Positions 1 through 19,700 of a stretch of DNA of 39,813 bases are shown piece by piece. Every line of letters starts with the position of its first letter. Positions within the stretch are counted from its first letter, which is position 1. The notes below the pieces were generated by a model. That model was given only the letters and a program-made list of their open reading frames with translations, was not told where the DNA came from and ran no database searches. The position numbers were made by a program, and so were the translations under genes. Origin of the DNA: Polyangiaceae bacterium (GTDB lineage: Bacteria > Myxococcota_A > Polyangia > Polyangiales > Polyangiaceae); contig JAFGBI010000450.1 of the NCBI GenBank assembly GCA_016933275.1, positions 1 through 39,813 on the forward strand, in the 5' to 3' direction.

Positions 1-211
<211 letters not shown>

Positions 212-251
212 GGACTTCGAGAGAGGGCTGGGGGCAGGGTATCCTGAGCGG

Positions 252-1601
252 GTGCTCCGCCATGCCCTCTATGCCGTGCCGGCCGCGACCGTGGCGATCG
301 TGGCCTTCTCCCTCCTGGTGGTGGGGGCGCCACGCCCCGTCGTGGGCGCTCGTCTTCGTGGGGGTCCCACCGATGGGACGACACCCTGGAGCTTCCAGCT
401 AGAGGTCGTGGAGCGACGCGGAGCGAGCGAACAACCGGTGTCGGGGCGCCCGGTCAATCTGGAGCTCTCCGGCGGGCGAGACCCTTCGGCGACCTGGTCG
501 GGCAGCTTGGATCCCGAGGGGAGGGCCGAGGTAGGGCTTTCGACCCGGGACCGCTCGGCGTCCGCGCCCACCGTGACGGTCACGGCGCCCTGGGCCCGTC
601 GTCCCCTGGCCAGGGGGATGATCCACCTCCCGCGGGCGACCTGGTGGGGGGCGCGGCACGAGCGGGGCGGCACCGTCGATTCGCCCAGCCCAGGCCCCCT
701 CCGGCTCCGGGTGAGCCCAGGGCGTGGTGCCCTCGCCGTGCCCTTCCCGACCCCGCTCCTCGTCGAGGTCCGCTGGCGCGGAGAGCCCGTCGCCGGAGCG
801 AGGATCACGGCTCGTGGTGAGGGGGTGGAGGTGCTCGACCAGCCGCCAGCGACCAACGCCCGGGGACGGACCCGGTTGATCGTGCAGCCCACCTCCCACA
901 TCGCGGCCTTGGAGCTCCTCGCCAGGGACAGCGCGGAGGCGACGGGGCGCTGGTACGCGACCCTCCCCGTCGTCGGCGGCGCCCTCCACGCGACCTCGAT
1001 CGCGGCCGGCGCGATCGAGGTCGTCTCACCCATCCCGCGCGATGCCGCGTACTACGCGCTCATCGACGAGCGCGGGCGCCTCGCCGGGGGCAGAGTCCCC
1101 CTCGCGGTCGACCCGCAGGGGACGGCGAGCGGCCGCGTGACCCTCGTGAACCCGCCCCCGACGGCCTGGCTCGTCGTCTCGAGCGAACCCGACCTCGCCA
1201 GTCCCGGCGCGGTGGGCTGGCCGCTCGCCGATCCCACCGCCGCGTGGCTTGCCGGCACCATCGACGACGCACCCCGCTCGGTCACCATCCCGGAGACGCT
1301 CTTGCTCGACGGGGTTCGCCCCGCCGTCGAGCTCGAGGCCGCGCGTCAGGCTCAAGTGCGGCGGCTGACCGCGCTCTTCGTGGCGATGGCGCTCGCGCTG
1401 GTGGTGCTGCTCCTCGTCCTCCGGGTGGAGCGAGCGGCGGCCAAGCTCGACGCCCACCTCCGCCGAGCCGCCGGCGTGGCGGTCGCGGCCGAGCTTGTGC
1501 CCACCTCGGGACGCAGCCTGATCGCGGTTGGAGCTGCGGTGCTCGCGGTCGCGCTCGGCTTCCTTGTGCTGCTGCTGCTGTCGCTCTTGCGCGTGGCCTG
1601 A
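252..1601 (+). CDS. Membrane-anchored protein with Ig-like extracytoplasmic region, function unknown
   Basis: The protein has about 449 residues from the GTG at 252. An N-terminal hydrophobic stretch (VAIVAFSLLVVGA) looks like a signal anchor. The middle is Pro/Arg/Gly-rich with beta-sandwich-like segments (for example LLVEVRWRGEPVAGARITA, the style of bacterial Ig-like or carboxypeptidase-regulatory folds). Two hydrophobic helices lie near the C-terminus (ALFVAMALALVVLLLVLRV and AVLAVALGFLVLLLLSLL), separated by a charged Ala-rich loop. The frame is also open from a TTG at 204, but that would start inside the tail of element B, so I prefer 252; neither has a strong ribosome site. I do not recognise the family. 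A terminator-like hairpin lies 16 bp after the stop. Confidence 0.75.
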   Translation: MLRHALYAVPAATVAIVAFSLLVVGAPRPVVGARLRGGPTDGTTPWSFQLEVVERRGASEQPVSGRPVNLELSGGRDPSATWSGSLDPEGRAEVGLSTRDRSASAPTVTVTAPWARRPLARGMIHLPRATWWGARHERGGTVDSPSPGPLRLRVSPGRGALAVPFPTPLLVEVRWRGEPVAGARITARGEGVEVLDQPPATNARGRTRLIVQPTSHIAALELLARDSAEATGRWYATLPVVGGALHATSIAAGAIEVVSPIPRDAAYYALIDERGRLAGGRVPLAVDPQGTASGRVTLVNPPPTAWLVVSSEPDLASPGAVGWPLADPTAAWLAGTIDDAPRSVTIPETLLLDGVRPAVELEAARQAQVRRLTALFVAMALALVVLLLVLRVERAAAKLDAHLRRAAGVAVAAELVPTSGRSLIAVGAAVLAVALGFLVLLLLSLLRVA

Positions 1602-1603
1602 TC

Positions 1604-1732
1604 TACCAGGTCTGAAGATCCGCGCGTCACGGGCGGATTTTCGGCAGCGCGGTGGATCGGCGCCGGAGACGCCCGCCGCTCATCGAGCGGCGAGGAGGGG
1701 GAGGCCGCGTGTCGCGACCGATGCGGGGGAGG
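1604..1732 (+). repeat. Element C, copy 1
   Basis: This segment of about 125 bp matches the reverse complement of 14003-14130 over its full length at roughly 85% by eye. Shared landmarks are the hairpin near the left end, GATTTTCGGCAG, GCGCCGGAG, the GAGGAGGGGGAGGC run and CGACCGATGCGGG. Inside it CGCCGCTC-ATC-GAGCGGCG forms an 8-bp stem (about 1674-1692). It starts directly after the stop of the upstream membrane protein gene. No open frame is shared between the copies, so it is probably non-coding. Confidence 0.8.
1618..1641 (+). terminator. Terminator-like hairpin in element C, downstream of the 252-1601 gene
   Basis: ATCCGC (1618-1623) pairs with GCGGAT (1633-1638), with CGT/ACG able to pair inside. 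TTTT follows at once, 16 bp after the stop codon. The other C copy keeps a better version (CCGCGCG-TGG-CGCGCGG at 14096-14112 with a run of A/T beside it). A conserved hairpin with a short U-run fits an intrinsic terminator, although the U-tract is short. Confidence 0.45.
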
Positions 1733-1744
1733 CTCATGCCCAGC

Positions 1745-1801
1745 GATGGCACGTTTCCAACGGCGCCTCGGGCGAGCTCTGCTGCCGGTTCGGTGCTCTA
1801 G
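1745..1801 (-). repeat. Element A, single arm (partial copy), cut by element B
   Basis: The sequence from ACGTTTCC to CGGTTCGGTGCTCTAG matches one arm of the long hairpin at 21427-21540, in reverse orientation. In the intact element the arm is followed directly by GTTGTTGATTTGACG and the GCAGCAATCA palindrome. Here that continuation appears only after 160 bp, at 1963, because element B lies between. The second arm is not present. Confidence 0.7.
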
Positions 1802-1959
1802 TCCCTTGGCGGTGTGACCTTGACCGGATCCGGCAGAAGATCTCTCAATGTTCTCGTGGCTATCGGCAATCAGGCGTCAGCGCTCGGGGTCTCCACGTTC
1901 TACCTGACCGCTGACCGCTGACCGCTGAGGGCCCTCTATGGTTCCGGCTCCCGCCGGCT
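1802..1959 (+). mobile_element. Element B, copy 1, inserted in an element A
   Basis: This 158-bp unit is flanked by TAG on both sides (1799-1801 and 1960-1962). It has a head of about 105 bp (starting TCCCTTGGCGGTGTGA), three CCGCTGA heptads and a tail ending CCGCCGGCT. It matches the reverse complement of 14823-14983 with about a dozen differences, mostly in the tail. The uninterrupted A sequence on the reverse strand at 21386-21440 reads GCTCTAGGTTGTTG across this junction, so B and one TAG appear added to a pre-existing A copy. I see no terminal inverted repeats and no transposase frame. Confidence 0.8.
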
Positions 1960-1962
1960 TAG

Positions 1963-2004
1963 GTTGTTGTCTGACGGAGCAATCAACCTGATTGCTGCTC
2001 CAGG
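1963..2004 (-). repeat. Element A, palindrome end (separated from its arm by element B)
   Basis: GTTGTTG followed by the imperfect palindrome GGAGCAATCA-ACC-TGATTGCTGCTCC matches, in reverse orientation, the palindrome-plus-linker that starts the A element at 21386. Confidence 0.7.
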
Positions 2005-2006
2005 AG

Positions 2007-2400
2007 GCTACCTGACGGGCGTGAGCGCCGTGACGACCGGCTTCGACACGCAGTCCGTCGCTCCCTCGACGTTCGCCCAGGCGAGCACCTCTGCCCCCTC
2101 GGCGACCACGGTAGCGGTGTCGATATCGTCGCCGCAGAGGAAGCTCGACCCTTCGATTCCTGTGAGGATCGGAGGCGTCTCCTCGCCGAGGGTGACCCGA
2201 TAGTGCCCCCCGACCGTTATCGATCGAGGTCCCGCAGCAGGTCACCCCGTTGTCCACGTGGTCGAGCCACGTGAGCGGCGTGGTTGCGACGGAGGCTTCA
2301 CCAACGAGACGGCCGCTCTCTGCGAGGTCGCTGACCTGCCCACACCTGCGGCTCGTCGGCGCCGCTCGTCGCGCGGTCGCCCCGACCCAACGCCTCGACG
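2007..2400 (-). pseudogene. Possible frameshifted ORF downstream of the giant gene, function unknown
   Basis: On the minus strand one frame reads ...SVATTPLTWLDHVDNGV then TCCGTSIDNG, up to a run of six G (plus-strand C at 2206-2211). The neighbouring frame continues as HYRVTLGEETPPILTG, then IEGSSFLCGDDIDTATVV, and ends in TAG at 2007-2009. Removing one G from the run joins the two frames into a protein-like sequence with plausible composition and paired Cys. No start codon is convincing, and the upstream end overlaps the end of the giant gene. It could be a decayed gene, a sequencing slip in a homopolymer, or chance. I do not recognise the family. Confidence 0.35.
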
Positions 2401-2411
2401 GTCCACGTCGA

Positions 2412-13727
<11,316 letters not shown>

Positions 13728-13736
13728 CGACGAAGA

Positions 13737-13742
13737 CTCCTT
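13737..13742 (-). promoter_or_regulatory. Ribosome binding site of the giant gene
   Basis: AAGGAG on the minus strand, nine bases before the ATG at 13727. It decides the start of the giant protein and places a lipoprotein-type signal at the very N-terminus. Confidence 0.8.
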
Positions 13743-13800
13743 CGCGGACGCGATGAACCGCGAGCGACGACCGGGGCGGGCGGACACGCCCTGACCGCCA

Positions 13801-13829
13801 ATTCTATTACAGGCACCGCGATGTATCGA
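13801..13829 (-). promoter_or_regulatory. Candidate sigma70-type promoter of the giant gene
   Basis: On the minus strand TCGATA (13824-13829), 17 bases, then TAGAAT (13801-13806). The -10 differs from TATAAT at one position; the -35 is weak. It would give an untranslated leader of about 65 bases before the AAGGAG site. The surrounding 13,800-13,870 stretch is locally AT-richer than its neighbours. Confidence 0.4.
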
Positions 13830-14002
13830 GCCCGCCACCCCGCCCTTTCTAAGAAAATGCGCGGCGTGACGAAAACCGTCACCTTGTCCAACCTGGCGCC
13901 GATGGGGCCCGGAGGCCCTTGCGCGGACCAGGCCCGCAACCCAAGCACGGCGCCCGATCGTGCCTGCGCGAGGTTGGTTCTTGGCGGGGAAAGGCGAGAC
14001 CT

Positions 14003-14130
14003 ACCCCGCATCGGCCGCGACCCGCAGCCTCCCCCTCCTCGCCGCTGGATGAGCGGCAGGCGCCTCCGGCGCCGGTCCACCGCACTGCCGAAAACCCGCG
14101 CGTGGCGCGCGGATTCCCCGACCTATTAGA
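14003..14130 (-). repeat. Element C, copy 2 (inverted relative to copy 1)
   Basis: Reverse complement of the element at 1604-1732. It keeps the terminator-like hairpin CCGCGCG-TGG-CGCGCGG (14096-14112), CTGCCG, CTCCGGCGCC and CCTCCCCCTCCTCGCCGCT. The central small stem is degraded here. The two C copies lie just outside the two ends of the giant gene in opposite orientations. Confidence 0.8.
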
Positions 14131-14170
14131 CCACCGATCCACCGTCAGTGGAGCAGGCCTGACGAACGAC

Positions 14171-14330
14171 CGCTAGAGCAGCGCTCAGGTTGGTTGCTTC
14201 GTCGAGTTGACAACCCAAGGCACCGAACCGCCAGCGGACCTCTAGAGAGGCAGCGCTGGAAACGCGTCCTCGCCTCGCACGGGCGCGTTTCCATTGCTGC
14301 CGTTGGTGTCGGCAACCCGATCGGTGATCT
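14171..14330 (+). repeat. Element A, copy 2 (degraded palindrome plus long hairpin)
   Basis: A decayed palindrome (GCAGCGCTCAGGTTGGTTGCTT, read as two arms around GG) is followed by a linker and a hairpin at 14218-14330. Its centre is GGAAACGCG...CGCGTTTCC around 14257-14292. The whole segment aligns with 21386-21540 without large gaps, in the same orientation. Confidence 0.8.
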
Positions 14331-14742
14331 AGCCTCCCCCGGACGCCGCCCTCCCCATCGCGCCGTCATCGCGCAGAATTCCGTAGATCCGGGCCAAGAG
14401 CCGATCGGTGACGGACTGACTGCGCCGAGTCCGCCACCCACACCCGATCCCCGTCTCCCATCGACACCCCTCGACCTCGATGCCCTCTTGCTCGAGGTCG
14501 AGCCGATGTCCTACCCGACACGACACTCTGTCTCACCGCCCGGGCTCCCTCGAATTCGCAGTCGGCTCGGCGGCGGCGGCACTCGACGAGCTCCGCGGAA
14601 ACGTCCGCGACGGTCGAGCGCGGTCTGGGATCGTTGTGCGAGCTTCGAGTCAGAGAGAGACACGGCGGATGGACGACCGGAATGGCCAACGGCCGGACGC
14701 CGACGGCTGTGCTGGAACCGTTCTGAACGGACGGAGAGGATC
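14331..14742. other. Gene-poor stretch between element A and the broken PAS gene
   Basis: No frame here shows a recognisable domain or a good ribosome site with coding-like composition. A minus-strand frame (about 14329-14526) contains a hydrophobic-charged stretch but no family I recognise. I see no clear RNA gene. Confidence 0.5.
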
Positions 14743-14748
14743 GGGAGG
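14743..14748 (+). promoter_or_regulatory. Ribosome binding site of the broken PAS gene
   Basis: GGGAGG eight bases before the ATG at 14757. It supports this ATG as the original start of the disrupted PAS-sensor gene. Confidence 0.6.
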
Positions 14749-14756
14749 CGGCTGCC

Positions 14757-15290
14757 ATGGGGTTCGAAGACATTCCGGACGTTGATCTGGAGGATTGGAA
14801 TCCAACCAATTCGATCGACCCAAGCCGGCGGAGCCGGAACCAAACAGGCCAGGCCATCAGCGGTCAGCGGTCAGCGGTCAGGTAGAACGTGGAGACCCTG
14901 AGCGCTGACGCCTGATTGCTGATAGCCACGAGAACATTGAGAGATTCTTAGCCGGATCCGGTCAAGATCACACCGCCAAGGGACTACAGGACCTGGTCGA
15001 GGGTGCGAACGATCTCGTGCAGAGCGTGGACTTGGACGGGCGATTCCTGTACGTGAACCGTAAGTGGCGCGAAGTCCTGGGCTACGATGGCGACACGCTT
15101 CGGCAGCTGAGGCTCGCTACGCGGATCCATCCTGAGCATCGGGCGGCCCGCGAGCACGCGTTCCGCGATCCGAGATCGGGCCAGGACTCCCGACGGTGGA
15201 GAGTGTCTTCGTTGCCGCCCGCGGACGTTGCGTGGAGGTAGAACGTCGCGTCTCACGGAAGCGGGATGCGCGCGGGCACCCGATCGCCCC
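14757..15290 (+). pseudogene. PAS-domain sensor gene remnant, interrupted by element B and frameshifted
   Basis: From the ATG the frame reads MGFEDIPDVDLEDWNPTNSI-D and then enters element B'. After B' a second frame reads LQDLVEGANDLVQSVDLDG, RFLYVNRKWREVLGYDGD and RIHPEHRAAREHAFR, a typical PAS core. Deleting B' (14823-14983) plus one trinucleotide joins the parts in frame as ...NSID-LQDLVEG. A further shift between about 15165 and 15196 moves the PAS C-terminal strands (ESVFVAARGRCVEVERRVSR) to another frame. The gene then stops being recognisable at about 15290, where the neighbouring minus-strand gene ends. Whatever output domain followed (often a histidine kinase) is lost. Non-functional as it stands. 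Confidence 0.75.
14823..14983 (-). mobile_element. Element B, copy 2, inserted in a PAS-domain gene
   Basis: This 161-bp unit in reverse orientation has the tail (AGCCGGCGGAGCCGG), three TCAGCGG heptads, then the conserved head ending CCGCCAAGGGA. It is flanked by CCA (14820-14822) and CTA (14984-14986); the copy at 1802 is flanked by TAG/TAG, which is CTA in this orientation. One transition in the left flank would explain CCA. Removing the unit plus one flank trinucleotide restores the PAS reading frame exactly, which argues for insertion and not chance juxtaposition. Confidence 0.8.
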
Positions 15291-15295
15291 CGCAG

Positions 15296-16711
15296 CTACT
15301 CGACCCGACACTCCGCATCGCACCCATCCCATTCCGTACGGTTTCCGTCGTCGCACTCCTCGGCATCTGAGGTGCGACCGTTGCCACAGACGTCGAGATC
15401 GACGTGGAGGACGTAAGGAAACGCGCCCACAGTGCCGTACGACGATGCCGTGACCCGAAGATAGTATGTCCCCGGGCTCAGATCGGGAAAGAGGATCTCC
15501 GAGCAATAGCCAGCACCACCATCGTCATCGTCCGCTAGCACGACCCCCTCCTCGTCGAAGAGCTCAACGACGCTGTCGAGCCGTTCGAGCACGCAGGCTC
15601 CGTCACCGAAGTCGAGGGTGCGGGCGACGAGCGAGGTCTGGGAGGCGGCCACCCTCAGCTCGATCCAGTCCTCGTCGCCGATCGGATCGATGGCCGCTCG
15701 GTAGTCGTCCGGCATGGCGTCGGCGGTCTCGAGCGTGTCGTTGTCCTCTCCCTCCGATGACTCCACCTCGCAAGTGGCGCTGCAGCCGTCGCCACCGGAG
15801 GTGTTGCCGTCGTCACAACCCTCGTCGCCGTCGCGGAACGCATCGCCGCAGACGATGCTGCGCGATGCTGCCATGAGCGTGTACCTTCCCGCGTCCGCCT
15901 CCCCCATCCCGTCGACGACGACATAGAGGACCTCCCCCTCCTCGACGGGAAGCTCGATGCGCTCACCGTAGGCACAGCGGAGCTCGCTCGAGTCGGCGCC
16001 GCATTCGGTGTAGACGGCGACGCTGAGGGCGGCGCTCGCAGAGACGCTCGCGGAGAAGGTCCCGGTGTTGGCCGCGGTGAAGACGTACGCCACCTCGGGG
16101 CCGGTCGGGTCGTCGTTCCATCGGCACGAAGGTGCCATCACTGCCGCGTGCCCCACGGTGTTCCCGGTCACGGTCGCCGGATCAGCGAGCTCGATGGGCG
16201 CAGCGCAGGGGTCCGAGCAGCTCTCCTCGCAGTCGTCGTCGTCGCAATCCACCGCCTGATCGCCGTCGTTGTCGCGCCCGTCGGTACAGCGCTCGTCGCC
16301 CTCGCAACCAGAGAGGTCGAGCGTGCAGTCGTCACGGCAGACAAGATCGCCGGTCTCGAAGCCAGCCGCAGCGCAGTCCCAGACACTGAGGTCGTCGCCG
16401 TCGCAGGCTTCGCCGGCCTCGGCAAGATCGTTGCCGCAGACGGCCTCGGGCGGCACAATGGTACCCCCCGTCCCCGCACCGGGCGCACCCGCCTGGCTCG
16501 TGCCGCCCTGCGCACCCGCCTGATCGATGCCAGCGCCGCCGCCGAGCCCAGTTCGGGCGCCGCCCTCGCCGCTGAGTCCAGGGAGGGCGCCGGCGGCGCC
16601 CGCCATCGGGCCGCCACCCGTGGACTGGTCGATGGCAGGCGCCCGCTGGGGACCACAACCGAGCGCGACGAGGTAGCCGATGGCGGCGAGGGTCACTCGT
16701 TGTCGAGACAT
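15296..16711 (-). CDS. Lipoprotein with PPC-like domain and two DUF4215 units
   Basis: 471 residues. MSRQRVTLAAIGYLVALGC is a lipoprotein-type signal with Cys19. A Gly/Ala/Thr-rich linker of about 70 residues follows, then Cys-rich segments (CGNDLAEAGEACDGDDLSVW; CTDGRDNDGDQAVDCDDDDC, an Asp-rich likely metal-binding motif). A beta-rich domain (PATVTGNTVGHAAVMAPSC) precedes one DUF4215 unit (CGDAFRDGDEGCDDGNTSGG). A PPC-like beta-sandwich follows (DNDTLETADAMPDD, GDEDWIELRV, SPGTYYLRVTASS), and a final DUF4215 unit ends the protein. The start overlaps the stop of the upstream VWA gene by 19 bases, so the two are probably translationally coupled. Likely an outer-membrane or surface protein, perhaps binding partners through the PPC module. 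The C-terminus ends exactly where the PAS remnant fades, so it may be truncated. Confidence 0.85.
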   Translation of the reverse strand: MSRQRVTLAAIGYLVALGCGPQRAPAIDQSTGGGPMAGAAGALPGLSGEGGARTGLGGGAGIDQAGAQGGTSQAGAPGAGTGGTIVPPEAVCGNDLAEAGEACDGDDLSVWDCAAAGFETGDLVCRDDCTLDLSGCEGDERCTDGRDNDGDQAVDCDDDDCEESCSDPCAAPIELADPATVTGNTVGHAAVMAPSCRWNDDPTGPEVAYVFTAANTGTFSASVSASAALSVAVYTECGADSSELRCAYGERIELPVEEGEVLYVVVDGMGEADAGRYTLMAASRSIVCGDAFRDGDEGCDDGNTSGGDGCSATCEVESSEGEDNDTLETADAMPDDYRAAIDPIGDEDWIELRVAASQTSLVARTLDFGDGACVLERLDSVVELFDEEGVVLADDDDGGAGYCSEILFPDLSPGTYYLRVTASSYGTVGAFPYVLHVDLDVCGNGRTSDAEECDDGNRTEWDGCDAECRVE

Positions 16712-19700
16712 GTGTACGTCATCTCCCAACTGTTCAACACGGCACCGCCGAGCGACGTGGTACTCGGCTCGAGCGAGGCCTCGAGCTCGACGAAGGGATC
16801 GTGCGCGCGGAGGCCGAGCAGGTCGTAGAGGCTCCGCGGGCAGTCCGGCAACGGCCCCCCGAGGCCGCAGATCTCGAGCGCCGAGGTGGCGCGCCCGAGC
16901 TCGCTCCACTCCGCATCGACCAGCGCCGCCTCGCTGCCGGCAGCACGCGCCCGAAACACGATCTCGGCACCGGGATCGACCTCCGTGTCCCAAGTGAAGA
17001 AGGACCATTGGATCCGGGTGGTTGCTGGACAGCTCGCCGCGTAGATCTCCGAGTGGCTCGCACCCTCGAAGGGAGCCGCACAGCCGATGCGGACCGAGAC
17101 CTGAGCGGCACCGTCGTTCTGGATGGTGCTGCAGGTATCGGGGCACAAGGTGGCGATCGAGGGGTCGGCGGGATTGTCGAAGTACCACCCCTCGCCGCAG
17201 CCGGCCTCGCTCGCGAGGTGGGTGAGCGTCACCGGAGCGCCCGAACCCGAAGTGTAGATGACGGATGCGGTCGTCGGGTCGATGTACGCGCCGTTGGCGA
17301 CCGAGAATTCGCAGCTGGCGAGATCCCGGGAGATGGAAAAGAGCGCATCGAGGAGATCCTCCTCCACGACGGCGTCGTTGGTGACGACGAAGGCGGTCCG
17401 CGTGCCGCCGGCCTGCGCGATGGTGTTCAGGGCCGAGATGTCCGCGCCGTCCATGCCGATGGTGTAGGTTCGGATCTCGTGGTTGGCCCAACCGTCGAGC
17501 GCGATCTTCGCGATCTCGGTGGTGCTGAGCTCACACTTGGTCGGCTCGCCGTCGGTGGCGAGGACCACCGCGTAGAGATCGTCGGGAGCCGCGCTCTGGG
17601 CCGCGATCATCGCGTCGACCGCGCCCCGAAGTGCAGGGTACGTGGGCGTCCATCCGCCGGGGAATAGGGAGTCGACAGCATTGACGAGCTTCGTCTCCTG
17701 GGTGTCCGGGCTGGCCGCGGTGAGCTCCCCGAGCGCGACCATCGGCCGCGCGCACTTCGAGGCCGTGCACTCACCCACGGAGGGATCGCCACAACCATCG
17801 CCGTACGCGGTGCGGGCGTTGCTCAGGGCGAAGAACTCAAGCGCGACGTTGAGCCCCGCGGACTCGGGCGCGCTGAAGAAGGTCTTGAGTGCCGCGGTGG
17901 TTCCCGTCCACTTGGCCCCGTCCATCGATCCAGACTTGTCAACCTGAAAGTAGAGGTTCACCTTCCGGAAGGACGCGGACGTCTCGGAATCGGAACAAAC
18001 CGGAATGCTACACTGGCTCTCGCCGCCATAGAGCCCCCAGTTGTCCGTGCGGCTACACTCGCTCGGGGCGCCCGTGTCCGGGGGATTCACCATGATCTCG
18101 CGGGTGCCGCCGAGATCGCAAGTCGTCACGGCCACGCATCGTCCCGGCAGGATCTCCGAGGGGGTGAAGCACTCATCCATCTGCGGGTGGTCCTGATCGG
18201 GGGCCGCGTTGGGATAGTGATCAGCATTGCCAGGGAAGTGAATGACCCGGACGTGCGCAGGTGCGGTTTCGGTACCGTGGTTGCAGATGGGGAGGGTGCC
18301 GCTGCAGGGCACGCCCACGGCCAGATCGATGCCATCGCACGTGTCGTCCATCTGACCCGGCAACCATGGCACGCAGGTGCCTGACTCTGGCGGTCTGAGC
18401 TTCATCTCGATCGGACAGGTGAGCCCGCAGGTGGTGGCCACGAGGTTCCTGCAGGCAGTCGACCACCCCGTGATGCAGCAAGTGGGGCTCGCCTTGCAGA
18501 TCGCTTCGACGCAAGGGTGACAGCGGGCGTCGAGCGCGGCCCCGCTCGTGTCGCAAGGCGAATGCGCGCAGGTGGCGTCGGGTCGTTCAGGACAGGGGGC
18601 GTCGCAAACCGTGTCCACGAGGTCGATGCAGCCCTCATCCCATTCCCTCGCTCCGCAGTAGACGTCGCAGACCTCCGCGTACTTCTCCACGCAGGCGGGA
18701 CCCCACGAACCGGCGCCCCCCCCACCCGCCGCCGGGCCGGCGCCCGTCGGCGCAACGTTGCTCGCTTTGGTGAGGAGGACCTTGTCCGCAATGAAGCCGT
18801 CTTCGCTCATCCAGATGTGGACACGGTGGGTACCGCCACCGCTCACGCTGATGGTGGCGCGGGAACCACCTCCGCTGGTCCGATTCCCTTTCCATGCGTA
18901 GTAGGCTGGAAAATTGCCGATGCTCGCGGCGGATGACGGGATGTTCCCATCGATGCCGATGTGGACCGTGTTGCTGGACCCACTGGTGTATCCCCCAGCC
19001 CGACCCCGCACCCATACATACCAGGTTCCGCCGCTCGGGAAGTCGATGTCGAAGTCGAGCGATGGCGACACGTTCTCCTTGTTGGAGCCCCAGGTCGTTC
19101 CGTTGTCCGGGAGCACCTGCATGGCCTCTCCTTCCGAAGCGCTCGCCTCGCTGACGGGCTCGAATGCTTGGGAAGAACGGGGGCTGTTCGTGGCAAGATC
19201 CTCCGCTTCGAACACGATGGGATCGGCGCCCCCGACCGCGCTCTGGCAGCAACTCGGCAGCTCCGCACAGACACTGGTGACGCAGTCGTCGCAGTTCTCC
19301 TTGAATGACGTCCCGAGCTCGCAGGGATCACGCGGGCAGTCACCTTCGTAGCTGTACGAGCAACAACTCGGGTCAGCCTCGCAGATCATTCCCACGCACG
19401 TCTGCTTGTTGTGCTTCGGGGTATCGAGGTACCCGTCCTCGCAATGGGGATCGAGGCCGACGCCGGGCTCGCACTTGCTGTGGGCGCAGAGGGGGTGGGT
19501 GATGGGCTCGGTGCAGTGGTAGTTGAACTGGCAGTCGAAGCCGGAGCTGCAAGGCTGCTCGAAGGCCTTTCTGACCAGACCCTTGGCGCGGAGATCATCG
19601 ATGGTCCCCCCGGTCCAGGTGAAGATCGGCTCCCCGCGCTCGGTCTCGATGGCGACCGCGGGCTCCTCGTAGAAGGCGCGACAGTTCGGATCGCAGACGT

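Noticed and set aside
14194..14901. 235-codon plus-strand frame ending in SAVSGQ-like residues
   Set aside because: Runs through elements A and B; the repeat peptide is just the translated heptad.
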